Of a stretch of DNA of 64,000 nucleotides, positions 9,170 through 17,732 are shown piece by piece. The position numbers were made by a program, and so were the translations under genes. This DNA is from Pseudomonas thivervalensis (GTDB lineage Bacteria > Pseudomonadota > Gammaproteobacteria > Pseudomonadales > Pseudomonadaceae): assembly GCF_001269655.1 (NCBI RefSeq), contig NZ_LHVE01000001.1:186001-250000 (forward strand), read 5' to 3'. The notes under the pieces were generated by a model, which was given only the letters and a program-made list of their open reading frames with translations, had not been told where the DNA came from and searched no databases. Position 1 is the stretch's first letter, and every line of letters starts with the position of its first letter.

Positions 9170-9916
9170 ATGATCGTTCTGAACAGGGAAGTGGGCGAAG
9201 CGCTGAGACGTGACAAATACGTCAACGTTCGCGGTGGAGACTTCAACCTCTACGGTCATTTCGGCGATTTTGTCCGGCTGACCAAAAGCTGGGAAAACAT
9301 GGAGCCCGACAGTTATTACGGCCAGGCCGAGTCAGGCATGCGTTTTCGCCGCTACAGCGACTTCGAATACAACCCTACGACCCGCGAGCTCAAGCAGCTC
9401 GAACACCGGGCCTATGTTCAATCCAAGGCCAACAACAGTTACGTCGGCGGGCTGGAGCGGCACTTCCAGGACTTCTCCAACGAGGTGATCAACTCGCCGG
9501 TGATGCGCAGCCTGATCGACACGGACTTCGAGGTCTACAAGAACGTCTTGCCGCAGGAACTGCACGATGAAATCTGGCAGTGCCAGATCCATCAGATCCG
9601 CATCGAGATCAAGCCGGGTAAACAGCTGGAAATCACCCCCGAAGGGATTCACTGCGACGGCTATCCGTTCAGCGGCGTGCACTTCTGGGGCCGTCAGAAT
9701 GTGGCGGGTGCGGAGAGTCGCTTGTACACCGCCCAGGAAGAACAGCTGGCGGCGACGACCTACGAGGACATCCTCGACACCACGTTTTTCCTGGATCGCG
9801 ACATGCGCCATTACGTGACCCCGGCGCGCAACACCCATAGCCACGACATGGCGTACCGGCAGATCCTGGCCATTTCCTTTTCGCGGCCCGGGACCGCTTT
9901 CGACATTGTTCGCTGA
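9170..9916 (+). CDS. 2-oxoglutarate/Fe(II) dioxygenase of the amino-acid hydroxylase type
   Basis: This 248-residue protein matches the 2OG-Fe dioxygenase family that includes BsmA and Bacillus L-isoleucine 4-hydroxylase. The metal-binding HCD motif is in GIHCDGYPFSGVHFWGRQN, and a distal His lies in the C-terminal part near NTHSHDMAYR with a following Arg for 2-oxoglutarate. By family, it would hydroxylate a free aliphatic amino acid in the cytoplasm. GGAGA lies about 10 bases before ATG 9170. It heads a probable operon with a GNAT enzyme and the AzlCD exporter, suggesting that a modified amino acid is made and pumped out. The substrate is inferred only. Confidence 0.85.
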   Translation: MIVLNREVGEALRRDKYVNVRGGDFNLYGHFGDFVRLTKSWENMEPDSYYGQAESGMRFRRYSDFEYNPTTRELKQLEHRAYVQSKANNSYVGGLERHFQDFSNEVINSPVMRSLIDTDFEVYKNVLPQELHDEIWQCQIHQIRIEIKPGKQLEITPEGIHCDGYPFSGVHFWGRQNVAGAESRLYTAQEEQLAATTYEDILDTTFFLDRDMRHYVTPARNTHSHDMAYRQILAISFSRPGTAFDIVR

Positions 9917-9929
9917 ACGGCTCGAACCC

Positions 9930-10367
9930 ATGGACGACCCGACGCAGCAGGTCCTGTTGCGCCGGGCCATGGTCCGGGACGCCGAGCGGCTGGAGCGGTT
10001 CCTTCGTGGGTTCGACGAAGTGTCGTTCTGCGAATGGCAGGATGCCCGATTCTTGCGCGGTGTGTTGTTGCAGGACACCACCACCGCGTACCTGGCCATC
10101 GATGCGAGCGGTGAAGTGGTCGGCGCGGTGATCGGCGGCATGCTCGGTACCCGTGGCACGATCAATCACTTGGCGGTCAGCCCGCAGCATCGCACCAAGG
10201 GCCTGGGCCAGCGGCTGGTTGAGGCCGCATCGGCTGACATGAAACGGGTAGGCGTGCTGCGCATGTTCCTTTTCGTCGACGATGCTAATCTGGCTGGCAA
10301 GCGTTTCTGGGCCGCCCAGGGGTTCTGTGAGCCCCGGGGTGAAATCACCTTCGAGAGGGATTTATGA
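9930..10367 (+). CDS. GNAT-family N-acetyltransferase
   Basis: This 145-residue acetyltransferase has the acetyl-CoA motif A region INHLAVSPQHRTKGLGQRLV and a C-terminal ARG-rich strand. The ATG at 9930 is 13 bases after the dioxygenase stop; a TTG at 9906 inside that gene is possible but has no better ribosome site. The stop overlaps the azlC start by 4 bases (ATGA), so it belongs to the dioxygenase-exporter operon. It may N-acetylate the hydroxylated amino acid or a related compound; this is inference from position. Confidence 0.85.
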   Translation: MDDPTQQVLLRRAMVRDAERLERFLRGFDEVSFCEWQDARFLRGVLLQDTTTAYLAIDASGEVVGAVIGGMLGTRGTINHLAVSPQHRTKGLGQRLVEAASADMKRVGVLRMFLFVDDANLAGKRFWAAQGFCEPRGEITFERDL

Positions 10368-11077
10368 ACAAGACTTCCAGCCAGCCGCTGGCGGTCGAAC
10401 CACAAGCCTCGCGTACCTTTGCTGAAGCCAGTCCGGTGGTAGCGGGTTATTTCACGGTTTCGTTTGTGTTCGGTCTGATGGCGGTCAATGCCGGGCTGCC
10501 CTTGTGGTTGCCGGTAGCGATGTGCCTGTTCGTCTACGCGGGCGCTTCGCAATTCGCGGCGCTGGCGTTGATTTCCAGCGGTGCCTCGCTGACCACCATC
10601 GTGCTCACCACGTTCCTGATCAATGCCCGGCACATGCTGATGTCGGTCTACATGGCCAAGGCCCTGCGTGCGCTGGGGCTCAGTCGTTTCGAGCGCTGGT
10701 GCTACGCGGCGGGGCTGACGGACGAGTCATTCGCGTTCCACAGCGTCAAGCTCGGCAGCGGGGCGCCGGTGAGCGTGCGCTATCTGGTCGGCTTCAACCT
10801 GTTCTGCCACACCTCCTGGGTGCTCGGTGGCTTGCTGGGCGCCGTATGCGCGCAATATGCGGCGCACCTCATCAAATACCAGCTCGACTATGCGCTGACG
10901 GCGATGATGCTTTATGTGCTGGTTTCGTTGTGCGACACCCGCAACAAACTGATCGCGGCCCTGGCGGCTGTCGTCTGCATGGGCGGGCTGAGCCTGCTGG
11001 GCAGTTCGCCGTTCAATGTCTTCATTGCCACGTTCGTTGGCTGCGGGGTGGGCGTATGCCTGACCAAACGTTCTTGA
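10364..11077 (+). CDS. azlC: AzlC-family branched-chain amino acid exporter, large subunit
   Basis: This 237-residue membrane protein has several hydrophobic segments and the AzlC signature FAGASQFAALALI-like region (YAGASQFAALAL) plus TTFLINARHMLMSVYMAK. AzlC and AzlD together export branched-chain amino acids and analogues such as 4-azaleucine. It overlaps the GNAT gene by 4 bases and azlD by 22 bases. In this operon the likely cargo is the product of the upstream hydroxylase (inference). Confidence 0.93.
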   Translation: MNKTSSQPLAVEPQASRTFAEASPVVAGYFTVSFVFGLMAVNAGLPLWLPVAMCLFVYAGASQFAALALISSGASLTTIVLTTFLINARHMLMSVYMAKALRALGLSRFERWCYAAGLTDESFAFHSVKLGSGAPVSVRYLVGFNLFCHTSWVLGGLLGAVCAQYAAHLIKYQLDYALTAMMLYVLVSLCDTRNKLIAALAAVVCMGGLSLLGSSPFNVFIATFVGCGVGVCLTKRS

Positions 11078-11373
11078 TCCTGGTCGTGGTCCTGATGATG
11101 GCCGTGACCTTCCTGCCGCGCGCCCTGCCGTTGCAGATCAATACCGACCACTGGCCGCCCTTCGTCGCCCGTGCCCTGGAATACCTGCCTGTGGCGATCG
11201 TCGCTGCCATCAGCCTGACCCCGTTGTTGATCAAGGACCAGCAGATACAACTCGATCGCCCTGAGTTTTATGCCGCGATCCCGACGCTGTTATGTGCGTA
11301 TTTCAGCCGCAACCTGTTTCTCAGTGTGGCGGTGGGCACGGCGGCGTACATCGCGCTCGGTTCGTTCCTGTAG
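11056..11373 (+). CDS. azlD: AzlD-family branched-chain amino acid exporter, small subunit
   Basis: The 105-residue product has three to four membrane spans: FLILVVVLMMAVTFLPRALP, an AIVAAISLTPLL segment and a C-terminal NLFLSVAVGTAAYIALGSF. The start lies inside azlC, a common arrangement for this pair. Its last 84 bases lie opposite the 3' end of the convergent lysR gene, so both cannot be changed independently. Confidence 0.92.
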   Translation: MPDQTFLILVVVLMMAVTFLPRALPLQINTDHWPPFVARALEYLPVAIVAAISLTPLLIKDQQIQLDRPEFYAAIPTLLCAYFSRNLFLSVAVGTAAYIALGSFL

Positions 11374-12216
11374 CGTCAGGTCCACCACATCGTGCAGCGC
11401 CTGGCCAGACAACTCCGGGTTGTTCACCGCCAGGCGGACCTCAAGGAAATCCTCGAAGTCCGGGAAAATCGCCAGGCCGTTGCGCAGCGCCGCCTCCCGG
11501 GACACCAGCCCCAAACCATCGAGCTGCGTGATCAACGACAACGTCAGCGTCTCGCTGCAGGAATACACCATGCGCTGGCTCGACCCGTATTCACCCAGGC
11601 CAGCGTCGAGAAAGCGCAGGAAACTGTGGGAATACGGACATTCTTCTGCCGGGCGCACCTGAAACTTGTCACCGAGCAGGCCAAGGGAATCGTCTTTATC
11701 GCCACAATGGGCACCGACCACCCGCACCTGCACATCCGGCATGGTGATGCTGGTAAAACCACCCTGTTGCTGTCCGATGAGGATTGCCAGGTCAAAATCT
11801 TCATTCCTGAGCTTGCTCAGGTTCTCCATCGATTCGGCGTAGCTGAACTCCAGCTGATACTGGGGAAATACGGCGATCAGCCGTTCGATCATTCGCCGGT
11901 TGAACTCCGCCGGCAGGGTGGTATTGAGCGCCACTTTGAGCGTGCGCTGTCGCGGCGTCTTGAGCGCCGCGACTTTTTCTTCCAACTGTCGGGTGGCAAT
12001 CAGCACCTGATCCATGAAGGGGGTCAGCTCCGAGCCCTGGCTCGTCAACGTCAGGCCCTTGTTCGAGCGCCGGAACAACCGGAAACCGAACTGTTCCTCG
12101 ACCTTGTTCAACTGCGCCGCCAACGCCTGCACCGTGAGGCACGAATGCTCGGCCGCTGCCGACAACGAGCCGGTCTGCACGATACGCATGAGGTTGCGTA
12201 GGGTTCTGCTATCCAT
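11290..12216 (-). CDS. LysR-family transcriptional regulator
   Basis: This 308-residue regulator has an N-terminal winged helix-turn-helix (LRNLMRIVQTGSLSAAAEHSCLTVQALAAQLNKVEEQFGFRLFRRSNKGLTL, residues about 4-60) and a substrate-binding effector domain. It is convergent with azlD, with an 84-base antisense overlap. The C-terminal tail encoded there is polar and probably a late extension. Its target may be the dioxygenase-azlCD operon, but that operon starts 2.1 kb away and no shared operator was identified. Confidence 0.92.
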   Translation of the reverse strand: MDSRTLRNLMRIVQTGSLSAAAEHSCLTVQALAAQLNKVEEQFGFRLFRRSNKGLTLTSQGSELTPFMDQVLIATRQLEEKVAALKTPRQRTLKVALNTTLPAEFNRRMIERLIAVFPQYQLEFSYAESMENLSKLRNEDFDLAILIGQQQGGFTSITMPDVQVRVVGAHCGDKDDSLGLLGDKFQVRPAEECPYSHSFLRFLDAGLGEYGSSQRMVYSCSETLTLSLITQLDGLGLVSREAALRNGLAIFPDFEDFLEVRLAVNNPELSGQALHDVVDLTLQERTERDVRRRAHRHTEKQVAAEIRT

Positions 12217-12569
12217 GAGGTAATGCCCTCTGCTTAAGTGGGCTCGCTATTGTTGTGCACCTGGGCCGGGCCAGGCGGTCATGCTGGCTATCATCATGCA
12301 CCTTTTCACGCTTGTCGCGATTTTGTGCCGAAAAGCGCCGGGAGGCGATGGTTGGAGCTTATTCTGGATTTGGGGATTTTGCCCAGTCGATGCTGGCCGG
12401 GATCAGTTAGCAGGGTCATAGGTGGACTGTCTTGCGAAAAATCCTGCGTGAGTCTCGGAACACTCCCAACATCATGGCTGATCGCTCTGATATTCGTCCT
12501 TGGACACTCAGGTTGAAATAAGCCACATCGCGAGCTTATGCAGCTACAAATTAACGGTGAGGTGCTTTC
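12217..12569. other. Intergenic region without a recognised gene
   Basis: 353 bases between lysR and relB. Open frames here lack ribosome sites and recognisable domains. It presumably holds the lysR promoter; no terminator or repeat was seen. Confidence 0.6.
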
Positions 12570-12845
12570 ATGAAAACATTTTCAAAAAACACTGACGTGC
12601 GTTGCCGCATTGATGAAACCTTGGAGGCCCGTGCCACTGAGGTTTTGAACGCCTGTGGATTGAGTGTTGGCGATGCGATGCGTCTTTTCCTGCGCCAGGT
12701 TGTTGAGACTCAAGGGCTTCCATTCGAGGTACGAGTGCCTTCGGATAAGACCGCCCGGGCCATGATGGAGGCACGGGATATCCGTCAATGGTTCGACTCG
12801 ATAGATGCGCGTTGTCAAACGGGTAAGGCGACGCGATATGAATGA
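12570..12845 (+). CDS. RelB/DinJ-family antitoxin
   Basis: This 91-residue protein has an N-terminal ribbon-helix-helix (VRCRIDETLEARATEVLNACGLSVGDAMRLFLRQV), the DinJ pattern, and a C-terminal toxin-binding tail. A GGTGAGG-type site precedes the ATG. In intact loci the RelE/YafQ mRNA interferase gene overlaps the antitoxin stop. Here an ATG overlaps it (ATGAATGA) but stops after five codons; a degraded toxin tail follows (next entry). It is therefore an orphan antitoxin that might still neutralise a toxin elsewhere or regulate its own promoter. Confidence 0.88.
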   Translation: MKTFSKNTDVRCRIDETLEARATEVLNACGLSVGDAMRLFLRQVVETQGLPFEVRVPSDKTARAMMEARDIRQWFDSIDARCQTGKATRYE

Positions 12846-12929
12846 GGGACGTCATATAATTGGGAGCATTCACGCCCGGACCTGGTTACGTTTGTTGACT
12901 TGGGAAGTCATGCCGAATTGTTCAAATAG
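12842..12929 (+). pseudogene. Remnant of a YafQ/RelE-family toxin
   Basis: An ATG overlapping the relB stop reads MRDVI and then TAA. In another frame the bases 12867-12926 encode HSRPDLVTFVDLGSHAELFK followed by TAG at 12927. The LGSHAELF end matches the conserved C-terminus of YafQ-type toxins, and H-x-x-PDL resembles their upstream HxxPDW/L motif. The central part of about 60-70 residues is missing. I read this as a toxin lost by deletion and frameshift while the antitoxin stayed. The match is by eye. Confidence 0.6.
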
Positions 12930-13025
12930 GGGATCTGTTGAGTCCACTTGCGAATAAAAACTTAAAAATAATCCACATCTGTACTATCCTCTAGGCTCCA
13001 CCCCGCGACAAAGGAGCCCAAACCC

Positions 13026-13436
13026 ATGGCGACTTCCTCCATTACCCTCAACGCACAGCAACAATTGGATTCCCCGGACGCGGGTCGAGTCGCGTTGAAG
13101 TTTTTCTTCAACCTCATGGCGCTGTGGGGCTGCAGCGTCGAACAGCAGCGTACGCTGTTGGGCAAGGTGGGTAACACGACCTTCTACAAATACAAGCAAT
13201 TGCCGGAAAACGTGAAGCTGCCTCGCGATACGCTGGAGCGCATTTCCTACCTCATGGGTATTCACAAGGCCCTGAGCATCATCTTCAGCAACAGCCGGGA
13301 CCGTGCCTATCAGTGGGTCAGCAGCCCGAATACCGCTGCACCGTTCAACGGCCAGTCGGCCCTGTCCTACATGTTGACCGGGCGGGTGGTGGACATCGCC
13401 GACGTGCGGCGATACCTCGACGGAGTGCGCGGCTGA
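13026..13436 (+). CDS. Xre/MbcA/ParS-family antitoxin of a RES toxin
   Basis: The 136-residue protein has a helix-turn-helix-like N-terminal half (FFFNLMALWGCSVEQQRTLLG) and the C-terminal DUF2384-type toxin-binding region (NGQSALSYMLTGRVVDIADVRRYLDGVRG). It would bind and block the following RES toxin and repress the operon. AAGGAG lies 10 bases upstream of ATG. Its stop overlaps the toxin start as TGATG. Confidence 0.92.
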   Translation: MATSSITLNAQQQLDSPDAGRVALKFFFNLMALWGCSVEQQRTLLGKVGNTTFYKYKQLPENVKLPRDTLERISYLMGIHKALSIIFSNSRDRAYQWVSSPNTAAPFNGQSALSYMLTGRVVDIADVRRYLDGVRG

Positions 13437-14113
13437 TGATGCCACCACTGGCGGACCCGAAATGGAAACGGGCCTATCGGATCGTCAACAGCAGCTTCCC
13501 ACCGATTTCGCTGTTTGAAGACGTACTCGACCCTGAAGACCTGCCCACGGCCTACGCCCTGGAAGCGCTGACCAACGATCGGCTGATGGAACAAGCCGGC
13601 GTGCTGTCCCGGGTCCGCCCCGAGGACCGCGTTTCCGGGCCCGGCTCCTCGCCGGTGATGGCGGCGTTTACCCACATCGGCAAAAGCAGCCGCTTCAGCG
13701 ATGGCACCTTCGGCGTCTACTACGCCGCCAGCAGCCAGGAAGCGGCCATCGCCGAAACCTGCTACCACCAGGCACGATTCCTCGGCGCGACCAACGAGCC
13801 AGACCTGGAATTGACCATGCGCACCTACGTCAACAAAGTCGTCAAACCCCTGCACGACATCCGCCACGACTACCCCCACCTCCACGACCCGGACCCTACC
13901 GCCTACGGCCCATCCCAAGTGTTCGCCCGGCAACTGCGGGAAACCTTGTCGTGGGGCCTGCTGTACAACAGCGTCCGTTTGCCTGGCCACGAATGCGTGG
14001 CGGCATTTCGGCCGCCGGCGGTTTCGATTCCGGTGCAGGGTAAACATATTCGGTATGTCTGGAGCGCCCAGAAGCGGGAGATTTCGTTTGTGTTTGAGGT
14101 GAGTCAGGTGTGA
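13436..14113 (+). CDS. RES-domain toxin
   Basis: RES toxins deplete NAD+ inside the cell. The 225-residue product carries the family residues Arg (AYRIVNSS near the start), Glu (EAAIAETCYHQARFL) and Ser (LLYNSVRLPGHECVA) that give the family its name, and is of usual length. The start is set by the TGATG overlap with the antitoxin; an ATG 3 bases later is also possible. The pair appears intact. A perfect inverted repeat follows the stop. Confidence 0.93.
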   Translation: MMPPLADPKWKRAYRIVNSSFPPISLFEDVLDPEDLPTAYALEALTNDRLMEQAGVLSRVRPEDRVSGPGSSPVMAAFTHIGKSSRFSDGTFGVYYAASSQEAAIAETCYHQARFLGATNEPDLELTMRTYVNKVVKPLHDIRHDYPHLHDPDPTAYGPSQVFARQLRETLSWGLLYNSVRLPGHECVAAFRPPAVSIPVQGKHIRYVWSAQKREISFVFEVSQV

Positions 14114-14134
14114 GTCAGGTTTTTGGGGTGTTTT

Positions 14135-14164
14135 ATGGCTGGGCAATAATTATTGCCCAGCCAT
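14135..14164 (+). terminator. Perfect inverted repeat after the RES toxin
   Basis: GGCTGGGCAATAATTATTGCCCAGCC is a perfect palindrome with ATG/CAT flanks (positions 14135-14164), 22 bases after the toxin stop. The following bases are only moderately T-rich, so termination is likely but not certain. Confidence 0.55.
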
Positions 14165-14210
14165 GATTTTCAATAATTCCCGAGTATTGAAAGCGGAGGC
14201 TGTTGCGCAG

Positions 14211-14237
14211 CCCAGCGGGAGCAAGCTACCTCGCCAC
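14211..14237. repeat. Single REP-like element
   Basis: CAGCGGGAGCAAGCTACCTC followed by GCCAC, a half-site of the GCGAGGGAGCTTGCTCCCGC class with one altered base, at the 3' end of the chemoreceptor gene. Confidence 0.7.
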
Positions 14238-14252
14238 AAAAGCGTCGATTGA

Positions 14253-15860
14253 TCAAATCTTGAATTGCTGCACCGAAGCCTGCATCGATCCCGCTGCATC
14301 GTTCAATTGATCCGCCGTTTGCGTCAGATTGTGAATGGAACGGGTGTTTTCACGGGACTGCTCGGCAATCGACTCCACACGCTGGGCCATTTCATCACTG
14401 GCTTTGGACTGCTCGGCGATGGTCTGGGAAATTTCCTCCACCACTTCGGCCGCATGCCGGGCGCCGGTGCGGATTTCGCTGATGGACACCCCGGCCTGCT
14501 GGGCCAGGTTGACGCCTTCGTCCACACGGCTGACGCAGGCCTGCATGTTCGCCACCGCGTCTCGTGCGCTGGACTGGATGCGCTCGATCATTGCAGTGAT
14601 TTCCTGGGTGGACTGCGTCGTGCGCGCCGCGAGGTTGCGCACCTCATCGGCCACCACCGCAAAACCACGCCCCGCCTCACCGGCGCGGGCGGCTTCGATG
14701 GCAGCGTTGAGGGCCAGTAAGTTGGTCTGTTCGGCGATGCTCTTGATCACCTGGATAATCGAATGAATGTCTTCGGATGAGGCGTCCAGCGCCGTGATCT
14801 TGCTGGACGACTGGTTGACCACCTCGGCGATCCGGTTCATGCCTTCCACCACCCCGAGGATCACCTGGCCACCGCTGCTCGCCAAATGCTCGGACTGCGC
14901 CGAAATCGTCCGGGCGCTGTCGGCGTGCTGATGGATCTGGCTGATGTTCGCCATCATCTGCTCCATGCTCGCCGCCATGCTGGTGGCGCTCTGGGCCTGT
15001 TGATCGGCGCTGGACACAATCTGCCGCGCCGTATCGCCCAAGTTCCGGGATGTACCGTGCAACTCATCGCTCTGGCTGCGGATCGTGGCGATCATCTGCC
15101 GCAAATTGGTCTGCATCTGCTCGATCACACCCTGCAACTGACCCAGCTCATCCTTGCTTTGAGCGCCCATCGACCGCTGCAAATCCCCTTGGGAAATCGC
15201 CTGGGTATTGAGGATGATCTTGTTCAGCGGTGTCAGCACCGCCTTGAGCAGGCTCCACGACAACAGCGCCAGCGCCACGCAGGTGGCCAGCAACGTTACG
15301 ATTAGCCAGCGTTCCGAGGCCTGAATGCTGCCGTCCTGATGCTCACGCGATGACTGGGCCTGGTTTTCGATCAGCTCGCTCACCGCCTCGTTGCGCTCCT
15401 CCAACGCCGAAAACGCCCCGTCGAACTCCGCCCGCAACGCCAGGCCATCCTGGGCACCACTCAGTGCCTTGCCAATGATTTGCTTGGCTTTGTCGATGTA
15501 GGTTTCGACCTGCGGTTTGAGCTCGCCAATCGCCTTGGCAACATCCCCCGGCAACTTCGCCTCGGCGTTTTCAGCGATGACCTTGCGCATCCGCTGCGTA
15601 TGCTCGTCGAACGCCTCCAGCACATCCTTCGACCCCTGGGCATCTCCCGGCTTCACCAGCAGGGCGGCCAGCACATCGGCACGAATGGCGTCGTGCATCA
15701 TGTCCGCCTCCATGTGCTTGCGCATGGCCGAAATACTGGTCTCGTTCTGCACCAGGGCTTCGGTCATGGAGTGATAACCCCACAGCCCGATACCGCCAAG
15801 CAGCAACGCAAAAGAAAGACTGACCAACCCCGAGCTTATGACCTTGGTGCGGATCTTCAT
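14253..15860 (-). CDS. Methyl-accepting chemotaxis protein
   Basis: This 535-residue transmembrane receptor has an N-terminal span (residues about 9-31), a periplasmic helical sensor to about 187 (4HB-like, rich in Ala, Glu and Lys), a second span near 190-210 and a HAMP domain. A coiled-coil signalling domain with the conserved hairpin tip [19 protein letters not shown] and [15 protein letters not shown] follows. It would control a CheA kinase in response to an unidentified ligand. It lacks a C-terminal NWETF-like pentapeptide for CheR/CheB binding. Confidence 0.95.
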   Translation of the reverse strand: MKIRTKVISSGLVSLSFALLLGGIGLWGYHSMTEALVQNETSISAMRKHMEADMMHDAIRADVLAALLVKPGDAQGSKDVLEAFDEHTQRMRKVIAENAEAKLPGDVAKAIGELKPQVETYIDKAKQIIGKALSGAQDGLALRAEFDGAFSALEERNEAVSELIENQAQSSREHQDGSIQASERWLIVTLLATCVALALLSWSLLKAVLTPLNKIILNTQAISQGDLQRSMGAQSKDELGQLQGVIEQMQTNLRQMIATIRSQSDELHGTSRNLGDTARQIVSSADQQAQSATSMAASMEQMMANISQIHQHADSARTISAQSEHLASSGGQVILGVVEGMNRIAEVVNQSSSKITALDASSEDIHSIIQVIKSIAEQTNLLALNAAIEAARAGEAGRGFAVVADEVRNLAARTTQSTQEITAMIERIQSSARDAVANMQACVSRVDEGVNLAQQAGVSISEIRTGARHAAEVVEEISQTIAEQSKASDEMAQRVESIAEQSRENTRSIHNLTQTADQLNDAAGSMQASVQQFKI

Positions 15861-16012
15861 CGCTTACTGCTCCTGGAGCGGGGATGTCTGGGCAAGTGTA
15901 GTTGAGCGCCAGCAGAGCCTTGGGACAGGCCAAGCTCTTATCTGAGGCTATCGGCGGGGGAGTTGATTAGATGAATACGCTGCAAGCTGTTGGGCCAGGG
16001 ACAGGATGAACC

Positions 16013-16041
16013 CGTGGCGAGGGAGCTTGCTCCCGCTGGGC
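16013..16041. repeat. Single REP-like element
   Basis: GTGGCGAGGGAGCTTGCTCC followed by CGCTGGG, in the gap between the chemoreceptor and the DUF3077 gene. Confidence 0.75.
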
Positions 16042-16125
16042 TGCGGAGCAGGCCTTCTTTATTTCGTGGTTACTGAGGAAAGCCCAACGCTGCCCCGCTC
16101 GTGAGCAGCATTGCGTCTGCGGCCC

Positions 16126-16404
16126 TTAAGCCGGATTGCTCCCCGGCGCCTCCAGCACCTTCACCACATCATCGATGACGGCCTTGCTCATATCCTGCAA
16201 ATAACACGACGCCCAGGCATACCGATCCGTACTGCGGATCATCGCCGCGTCCTCGGCCAGGACCTTGGCAACGTGGAGCAGGTCGGAGGCGTGGGACAGG
16301 GCTTCGCCGATGGGAATGCCGCTGTTGACGCGGAATAGCGGGCGGTCGGAGTGGTAGCAGAAGGGGGTTAGGCCTGGGGTTTTGAGGTCTTGCGGATTTG
16401 GCAT
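16126..16404 (-). CDS. DUF3077-like small protein (92 aa)
   Basis: This soluble 92-residue protein begins with a proline-rich segment then FRVNSGIPIGEALSHASDLLHVAKVLAEDAA, the pattern of the Pseudomonas-restricted DUF3077 family. No function is established. AGGAGCC lies near the start. There is no clear operon partner. Confidence 0.8.
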   Translation of the reverse strand: MPNPQDLKTPGLTPFCYHSDRPLFRVNSGIPIGEALSHASDLLHVAKVLAEDAAMIRSTDRYAWASCYLQDMSKAVIDDVVKVLEAPGSNPA

Positions 16405-16672
16405 TGTCTGGCTCCTTGACTATGAGAGCCGCAACCGTCCTTTCCTACGGGATTGGGTGGCGCAGCTGATGCGCCTTGATTTACTCGGGTTTCCTACGCC
16501 CGGTCGCTGAATTGGCAGCGACGGTTGGAGAGTAGCGGGCGATTGGGGAGGCTGCAATCGTGGCGCGATGCTGGCGGGTGAGGTTTAGGTATTTTTATGG
16601 ATGGGCAATAATTTGCCTCGCAGTCGAAATGCCGGGCTGTCGACGCGCGAAGCGGTTGGAGGAGATTTTCAA

Positions 16673-16870
16673 ATGAATTATGAATGCGAGCAATTTCAGC
16701 AGGACGTGTTCGACTCTGAACATCAAATGACAGAGGGAGAAACCTTGGCCAACCAGGGCCAATTGTCCTCTGAGTCGGCCCTGATGAGCGATGATGTAGC
16801 CTTGATCCGTAACGCGCGAGAACGGCTTGCTGCTCCACAACGAGTTAAAGTTTCAATGGATGATCTATAG
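16673..16870 (+). CDS. Small hypothetical protein (65 aa)
   Basis: A strong GGAGGAG lies about 8 bases upstream of ATG 16673, which argues for expression. The product is acidic, hydrophilic and Gln/Glu-rich at the N-terminus, ending ARERLAAPQRVKVSMDDL. The C-terminus resembles the linker end of some antitoxins, but no DNA-binding motif is visible, so I give no function. It is followed by hicB 119 bases later. Confidence 0.55.
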   Translation: MNYECEQFQQDVFDSEHQMTEGETLANQGQLSSESALMSDDVALIRNARERLAAPQRVKVSMDDL

Positions 16871-16989
16871 CCCTGAATTCGTTGGGCAGGAATGACACAG
16901 TCTGTACGGACCGGACACAGTCGGAAGGGTGCCTTCCAATGAGATTTTGAGGGTAGCTGTTCCGGTAGTTGTGGTAGAGGAGAGGCGGC

Positions 16990-17415
16990 ATGTTTGAATA
17001 TGCGTTGGACATTCACGAGGAGCCGGGCTGCGTCTGGCTGTCGTGCGCGGAAATTCCGGAAATGCACGCCGCTGGCGATAATCTCGCAGACGCCTTGGAC
17101 GGTGCCCTTGATGCGATCGAGACAGCACTGTCCATCTACGTCGATGAACGTCGGGCAATTCCCGACGGTAAACCAGATGGGAAGACAGGCCATTTCCTGC
17201 TCCGCCTGCCTGCTCTAACTGCAGCCAAGGTTGGGCTGTGGAATGCGCTTCTGGAGTCTGGAATGAGCAAAGCCGAGCTGGCGCGCCGCCTGGACGTACA
17301 AAGGCCTCAAGTAGATCGTCTGGTCGACTTCTTGCACCACTCCAAGATCGAGAACGTCGAGCGCGCCTTGGAGCAACTCGGTCGCCGCCTCTCGCTTTCA
17401 GTGGAAGCAGCCTAG
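16990..17415 (+). CDS. hicB: HicB-family antitoxin with C-terminal helix-turn-helix (orphan)
   Basis: Residues about 1-65 form the partial RNase H fold of HicB (FEYALDIHEEPGCVWLSCAEIPEMHAAGD). Residues about 90-135 form an Xre-type helix-turn-helix (MSKAELARRLDVQRPQVDRLVD). HicB normally neutralises HicA, an mRNA interferase of about 60 residues encoded next to it. No intact HicA frame lies in the 119 bases upstream or the 250 bases downstream. AGAGGAGAGG precedes the ATG. It is probably an orphan, like the relB copy 4 kb away. Confidence 0.88.
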   Translation: MFEYALDIHEEPGCVWLSCAEIPEMHAAGDNLADALDGALDAIETALSIYVDERRAIPDGKPDGKTGHFLLRLPALTAAKVGLWNALLESGMSKAELARRLDVQRPQVDRLVDFLHHSKIENVERALEQLGRRLSLSVEAA

Positions 17416-17440
17416 GCCCAGTGGCTGATCGCTGGTGACA

Positions 17441-17474
17441 AGCCCCCACAACGTCGCTGTCGGGGGCATTTTTG
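17441..17474 (+). terminator. Rho-independent terminator after hicB
   Basis: GCCCCC pairs with GGGGGC around an internal CACAACGTCGCTGT region and is followed by ATTTTT. Confidence 0.75.
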
Positions 17475-17613
17475 TACCTGGACATTGGGAGGTGGGTGCT
17501 TCGATTGCCATTGTGGGAGAGGATCACTGGCAAAAAATGTTGTTTGGTTGAGCTGGTGCAGGAAAGGCTGCCGATTGTCCTGGTTGGAAGATTGTCGGTG
17601 GGTTTGACGGCCT

Positions 17614-17640
17614 CATCGCGAGCAAGCTCGCTCCCACAGG
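17614..17640. repeat. Single REP element at the island edge
   Basis: CATCGCGAGCAAGCTCGCTC followed by CCACAGG, one half of the usual pair, 32 bases outside the left attachment repeat. The other half is absent. Confidence 0.8.
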
Positions 17641-17671
17641 TTTTTCAGCGGGTGGATAAAAAGTGAACACC

Positions 17672-17732
17672 CCAGAAACAACAAAGCCCTCGCATTTCTG
17701 CGAGGGCTTTGTTTTGTATGGTGCGGCACCAG
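17672..17732. repeat. Left attachment-site repeat (attL-like) of the tRNA-Thr island
   Basis: This 61-base segment matches 29348-29409 except for one missing C and two compensating changes in the hairpin stem (A/T here, G/C there). It consists of the tRNA-Thr transcription terminator (GCCCTCGCATTTCTGCGAGGGC) and the last 14 or so bases of the tRNA (TGGTGC-GGCACCAG on this strand). It is the displaced original 3' end of the tRNA gene, left by integration. Confidence 0.82.
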
